From Candidatus Pelagibacter sp. (GTDB taxonomy: Bacteria; Pseudomonadota; Alphaproteobacteria; Pelagibacterales; Pelagibacteraceae): 18,261 nucleotides of DNA. The notes below the pieces were generated by a model, which was given only the letters and a program-made list of their open reading frames with translations, did no database searches and was not told where the DNA came from. The position numbers and the translations under genes are program-made. Of the stretch, positions 14,384-18,261 are shown piece by piece. The stretch is from NCBI GenBank assembly GCA_002704185.1, contig PAFP01000002.1, positions 1 to 18,261 on the forward strand, given 5' to 3'. Within the stretch, counting starts at the first letter, position 1, and each line of letters begins with the position of its first letter.

Positions 14384-17260
14384 ATGTTGAAAAATATTGT
14401 AGTAAAGGGTGCAAAAGAACATAATTTAAAAAATATTTCTCTTGAGATTCCAAGAGATAAGCTTGTGGTTGTAACAGGCCTATCCGGTTCTGGTAAATCA
14501 TCGCTGGCATTTGATACAATTTATGCTGAAGGACAAAGAAGATATGTAGAAAGTTTATCTGCATACGCAAGACAATTTTTAGATAAAATGAAAAAACCAA
14601 ATGTAGATCTTATAGAAGGTTTGTCGCCAGCTATTTCGATAGAACAGAAAACTACCTCTAAAAACCCAAGATCAATAGTTGCTACAGTCACTGAGATATA
14701 TGATTATATGAGAGTTTTATACTCAAGAGTCGGAACTCCATTTTCGCCATTTACCGGAAAACCGATAAAATCACAAACAGTAACAGAAATGGTTGATAAA
14801 ATATTAAATATTCCCAAACCAGCAAAAATAAGTATTTTCTCACCAATTGTAAGAGGAAGAAAGGGTGAATATAAAAAAGAAATTGCTAATTATAAGAAAC
14901 AAGGTTTTGATAAAATTAGAATCAATGGAAAAATCTACAGTATTGAGGAACACCCTACCCTTAACAAAAAATTAAAGCATAATATCGATTTATTAATCGA
15001 TAAATTTAACAATAAAAGTGACGATCATAAAAGAATATCAGAAAGTGTTGAATTGGCGCTCAAATTATCAGATGGATTAATTTATGTTGAGTATGAAAAT
15101 GAAAATTTGCCCAAAGAGCATAGAAGTATTGCAAAAATTACTTTTTCTTCAAAATTTGCTTGTCCAGAATCTGGCTTTACAATAGAGGAAGTAGAACCTA
15201 GATTGTTCTCATTTAATTCCCCTTTTGGTGCTTGCACAGAATGCGATGGTTTAGGAGTTGATTTATATGTTGATCCTAAACTTGTTGTACCAGACGAAAA
15301 TAAAACAATAGCTGATGGTTGCATAAAGCCATGGTCTAATTCTACTAGCCATTACTATGCACAAACACTGTCATCTTTAGCTAAACATTACAAGTTTTCT
15401 TTAACCGTACCATGGAAGAAATTAAATAAAAAAATTCAAGATGTTATATTCTATGGTACAGACGATGAAGAAATTAAATTTACTTACGATGATGGTTATG
15501 AAGTTTATAGTAATAAAAAAACATTTGAAGGGGTTATTAATAATCTTGAAAGAAAATATTTAGAAACCGAGAGTGATTGGAAAAGAGACGAGATTTCGAA
15601 TTATCAAAGTGAAAAAGATTGTGAAAATTGTAAAGGCGATAGATTGAAGGAAGAGGCATTATGCATAAAAATAAATAATAAAAATATCAGTGAAGTTACC
15701 AAATTATCTATAAAAGATGCTTATAAATGGTTTCAAAATCTTCCAATTAACCTAAGTGACAGAGAAAACAAAATTGCACAACATGTTTTAAAGGAAATTA
15801 ACGAAAGGCTATCGTTTCTGGTAAATGTAGGCCTAGATTATTTAAATTTATCAAGAGGATCTGGTACTCTATCTGGTGGTGAATCGCAACGTATTAGACT
15901 TGCATCCCAGATCGGCTCTGGTTTGCAAGGTGTCCTTTATGTTTTAGATGAGCCATCAATTGGACTACATCAAAAAGATAATATTAAATTACTTAAAGCA
16001 CTAAAAAGATTAAGAGATTTGGGAAATACAGTCATAGTCGTAGAACACGATGAGGAAGCGATGTTAAATTCAGACCATATAATTGATATAGGACCAGGTG
16101 CAGGAATAAATGGTGGTGAAGTAATTGCAGAAGGTAATTATAATCAAATTTGTGAAAATAAAAATAGTATTACAGGAGATTATTTATCTAAAAGAAAGTA
16201 TATTAGCTTACCTAAATTACGAAAAAATCCTAAAAATGGAAGATATTTAAAAATTTTAAGCGCCTCTGGTAATAATCTTAAAAATGTTAATTTAGATATC
16301 CCGCTTGGTACATTTACATGTGTTACTGGTGTTTCAGGTAGTGGAAAATCAACATTAATTTTGCATACATTATACAGATCTTTAAATTTAATGATAAACA
16401 AGCAAATTTCAAGAAAAATGCCTAAGCCATTTAAAGGCATAAAGGGATATGAATATTTAGATAAAATTATAGACATTGATCAATCACCGATTGGAAGAAC
16501 GCCAAGATCAAATCCTGCAACGTATTCTGGGGCCTTCACTCCTATTAGAGATTGGTTTGCTAACTTACCTGAAGCTAAAAGTAGAGGTTATAAAGTAGGT
16601 AGATTTTCATTTAATGTAAAAGGAGGGCGATGTGAAGCTTGCGAAGGAGATGGTGTGATTACCTATGAGATGCATTTCTTACCAGATGTATTTGTAGAAT
16701 GTGACGCTTGTAAAGGAAAAAGATATAATCGTGAAACTCTTGCCGTTACATTTAAAGGTAAGAATATTTCAGATGTTTTGAACATGAGCGTTAATGAGTG
16801 TGTAAATTTTTTTTCTAATATACCAACAATTAAGGATAAATTATTAACTTTGCAGAAAGTAGGTTTAGGATATATGAAAATAGGTCAGCAAGCTACAACC
16901 TTATCAGGTGGAGAAGCGCAAAGAATAAAATTAGCTAAAGAGTTATCCAAAAGATCTACGGGTAGAACAGTCTATATTTTAGACGAGCCAACAACTGGAC
17001 TACATATTCATGATGTGAAAAAATTACTAGATGTTCTTCAGGCATTTGTGCAAAAAGGAAATACCGTAATTGTAATCGAGCATAATATGGAGGTTATCAA
17101 AACTGCAGATTGGATTGTAGATATGGGTCCGGAGGGAGGCGATAATGGGGGTGAAATTATTTTTCAAGGAAAACCTGAAGATATTCTTAAAGTTAACAAT
17201 AGTTTTACAGCAAAATTTTTAAGCAAAATATTAATTAATAAAGAGAAAAAAATAGCTTAA
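14384..17260 (+). CDS. uvrA: Excinuclease ABC subunit A
   Basis: UvrA is the damage-recognition ATPase of nucleotide excision repair; a UvrA dimer loads UvrB at lesions. Two ABC-type ATPase modules are complete. Module I has Walker A GLSGSGKS at 32-39 and signature LSGGE at 496-500, followed by [10 protein letters not shown]. Module II has Walker A GVSGSGKS at 649-656 and signature LSGGE at 840-844, followed by [10 protein letters not shown]. The C-terminal zinc finger C750-x2-C753...C773-x2-C776 is intact. The first zinc site reads C260-P-E-S263...C284-x2-C287, with one cysteine replaced by serine, a variant I recall from other alphaproteobacteria. The length of 958 residues is normal. The ATG at 14384 has no clear Shine-Dalgarno sequence. 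Its stop shares TTAA with the convergent secF stop. Confidence 0.98.
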   Translation: MLKNIVVKGAKEHNLKNISLEIPRDKLVVVTGLSGSGKSSLAFDTIYAEGQRRYVESLSAYARQFLDKMKKPNVDLIEGLSPAISIEQKTTSKNPRSIVATVTEIYDYMRVLYSRVGTPFSPFTGKPIKSQTVTEMVDKILNIPKPAKISIFSPIVRGRKGEYKKEIANYKKQGFDKIRINGKIYSIEEHPTLNKKLKHNIDLLIDKFNNKSDDHKRISESVELALKLSDGLIYVEYENENLPKEHRSIAKITFSSKFACPESGFTIEEVEPRLFSFNSPFGACTECDGLGVDLYVDPKLVVPDENKTIADGCIKPWSNSTSHYYAQTLSSLAKHYKFSLTVPWKKLNKKIQDVIFYGTDDEEIKFTYDDGYEVYSNKKTFEGVINNLERKYLETESDWKRDEISNYQSEKDCENCKGDRLKEEALCIKINNKNISEVTKLSIKDAYKWFQNLPINLSDRENKIAQHVLKEINERLSFLVNVGLDYLNLSRGSGTLSGGESQRIRLASQIGSGLQGVLYVLDEPSIGLHQKDNIKLLKALKRLRDLGNTVIVVEHDEEAMLNSDHIIDIGPGAGINGGEVIAEGNYNQICENKNSITGDYLSKRKYISLPKLRKNPKNGRYLKILSASGNNLKNVNLDIPLGTFTCVTGVSGSGKSTLILHTLYRSLNLMINKQISRKMPKPFKGIKGYEYLDKIIDIDQSPIGRTPRSNPATYSGAFTPIRDWFANLPEAKSRGYKVGRFSFNVKGGRCEACEGDGVITYEMHFLPDVFVECDACKGKRYNRETLAVTFKGKNISDVLNMSVNECVNFFSNIPTIKDKLLTLQKVGLGYMKIGQQATTLSGGEAQRIKLAKELSKRSTGRTVYILDEPTTGLHIHDVKKLLDVLQAFVQKGNTVIVIEHNMEVIKTADWIVDMGPEGGDNGGEIIFQGKPEDILKVNNSFTAKFLSKILINKEKKIA

Positions 17261-18162
17261 GGTGTATTATCGATTGGATCACTCCAGTCTCTTTTAACAT
17301 TTATATACAGCAATAATGGGGAGGCAATATAAATTGATGAGTAAGTACCGATCAATACCCCCCAAATTAAAGCAAAAGAAAAACCTTTGAGTATTTCACC
17401 ACCTAAAATATAAATTGATAATAAAGCTAATAATGTAGTTACAGAAGTTTTTATTGTTCTAGGTAAGGTTTCGTTAATAGAGTCATCTATTAGTTCTGTT
17501 AAGTTTTTACTATCATACTTTTTCAAGTTCTCTCTTATCCTATCATAAATAACAACAGTATCATTCATAGAATATCCAATAATAGTTAATATTGCTGCTA
17601 CAATTGATAAATTAAATTCAAATGATAATAAACAAAATACCCCTATAGTAATAAAAACATCATGTGCTAATGCTAGAATTGCTCCAATACTAAACTGCCA
17701 TTCAAACCTGAACCATATATAAATTAGCATACAAATTAATGCTATAAATACAGCTAAATACCCCTTTTTACTTAATTCCTTACTTATTTTTGGGCCAACT
17801 ACCTCCACTCTTTGAAAATCAATATTTTGATTAATATTTCTTGTTAAATTTAATTTAATATTATTAACAAAGTTGTTTGAAGATCCTTTTTTCTCAAATA
17901 TCGCAAGAAACTGTGTCGTTTTTCCAAATTCCTTTACTTTAACATCTCCTAAATTTAAATTTAGCAATTCTTGTCTAATAGTTTCTGATTTAATAGGAGT
18001 TTCAACTTTCATTTCAATTACAGTGCCTCCTTTGAAATCAATACCAAGGTTCAATCCTTTTAAAAAGAATATCAATAATGAAAATAAAAATAACAAAAGA
18101 GAAAAAAATAAAAAGAATTTATGAAACTTTAGAAAATTAATTCTTTTTTTATATATATTCAT
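17257..18162 (-). CDS. secF: Protein translocase subunit SecF
   Basis: SecF works with SecD as the proton-driven export motor that helps Sec-translocated proteins into the periplasm. The first transmembrane helix (about 15-35) leads into [15 protein letters not shown] with the FKGG motif at 43-46. The periplasmic P4-type domain follows. The cluster of membrane helices includes [20 protein letters not shown] and the signature [17 protein letters not shown], then [17 protein letters not shown] and the final helix. The length of 301 residues is typical of a stand-alone SecF. Its ATG overlaps the secD stop by 1 nt (TAATG), so the pair is an operon read into the window from the right. It overlaps uvrA by 4 nt, tail to tail. 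Confidence 0.97.
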   Translation of the reverse strand: MNIYKKRINFLKFHKFFLFFSLLLFLFSLLIFFLKGLNLGIDFKGGTVIEMKVETPIKSETIRQELLNLNLGDVKVKEFGKTTQFLAIFEKKGSSNNFVNNIKLNLTRNINQNIDFQRVEVVGPKISKELSKKGYLAVFIALICMLIYIWFRFEWQFSIGAILALAHDVFITIGVFCLLSFEFNLSIVAAILTIIGYSMNDTVVIYDRIRENLKKYDSKNLTELIDDSINETLPRTIKTSVTTLLALLSIYILGGEILKGFSFALIWGVLIGTYSSIYIASPLLLYINVKRDWSDPIDNTP

Positions 18163-18261
18163 TAAAATATTTTCTTTCTTTCTTTATTTTTTTTTAAATA
18201 CAAAACTACTAGGAAACGTCCAAATACAAATGTAGTAAAAAAAGACGTTATAATTCCAATT
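18162..18261 (-). CDS. secD: Protein translocase subunit SecD, C-terminal end (truncated by window edge)
   Basis: The last 32 residues of an open frame entering from the right edge read IGIITSFFTTFVFGRFLVVL and then a lysine-rich tail. This matches the end of SecD: the final transmembrane helix with a T-x-x-F/x-x-x-R-x-L-V-like pattern and a basic cytoplasmic tail. The stop codon (18164-18162) overlaps the secF ATG by one base. The name relies on this short match plus the invariant secD-secF pairing. Confidence 0.85.
   Translation of the reverse strand, partial: IGIITSFFTTFVFGRFLVVLYLKKNKERKKIF

Noticed and set aside
15161..15244. UvrA first zinc site with CPES instead of CxxC as a sign of decay.
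   Set aside because: A serine at this position is, to my knowledge, common in alphaproteobacterial UvrA, and the rest of the protein is complete.

Overview
The window is a very AT-rich, tightly packed bacterial chromosome segment. Gene content and order point to an alphaproteobacterium with a streamlined genome, most likely SAR11 (Pelagibacterales) or a similar AT-rich marine lineage. The reasons are the (tmk)-holB-metG-tatD block, the ssb-gyrA-coaD-ppi-tgt block, UvrA next to ssb, adjacent secD and secF, and genes that overlap or sit a few bases apart. The lineage is an inference; I had no 16S or database search.

Layout. Positions 2-6003 (+) form one run of overlapping genes: the 3' end of a probable tmk, a very short holB (DNA polymerase III delta'), metG, tatD, then two glycosyltransferase genes. 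The first glycosyltransferase is a 699-residue two-domain protein and the second is a GT2 enzyme. They read as an envelope-glycan cassette attached to a housekeeping operon. Positions 6043-6996 (-) encode a lone tyrosine recombinase with a strong sigma70-type promoter. A 14-bp-arm inverted repeat lies between its -10 box and its start codon. A 271-bp AT-rich gap follows and ends in a conspicuous 11-bp perfect hairpin directly behind the stop codon of a DUF502 membrane protein gene (7268-7894, -). A divergent M48 metalloprotease lipoprotein gene (7969-8796, +) comes next. After it is a 50-residue CxxC/CxxC mini-protein gene (-) that starts 2 nt behind a tRNA-Lys(UUU) gene (-).

Positions 9111-14290 (-) are a compact operon read ssb-gyrA-coaD-ppi-tgt, covering DNA replication and topology, coenzyme A synthesis, protein folding and tRNA modification. 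Divergent from it is uvrA (14384-17260, +). uvrA converges on secF (17257-18162, -), and the two stop codons share one TTAA palindrome. The end of secD follows at the window edge.

Points of most interest: the recombinase with its core-like inverted repeat; the hairpin behind DUF502, which would hide the ribosome-binding site of a possible 24-codon ORF; the mini zinc-ribbon gene fused in transcription to tRNA-Lys; a Tgt that keeps its catalytic residues but lacks two of its four zinc ligands; a Ppi gene with two credible starts (secreted and cytosolic); and a delta' subunit without a P-loop or zinc module. I see no CRISPR array, insertion sequence or complete mobile element.
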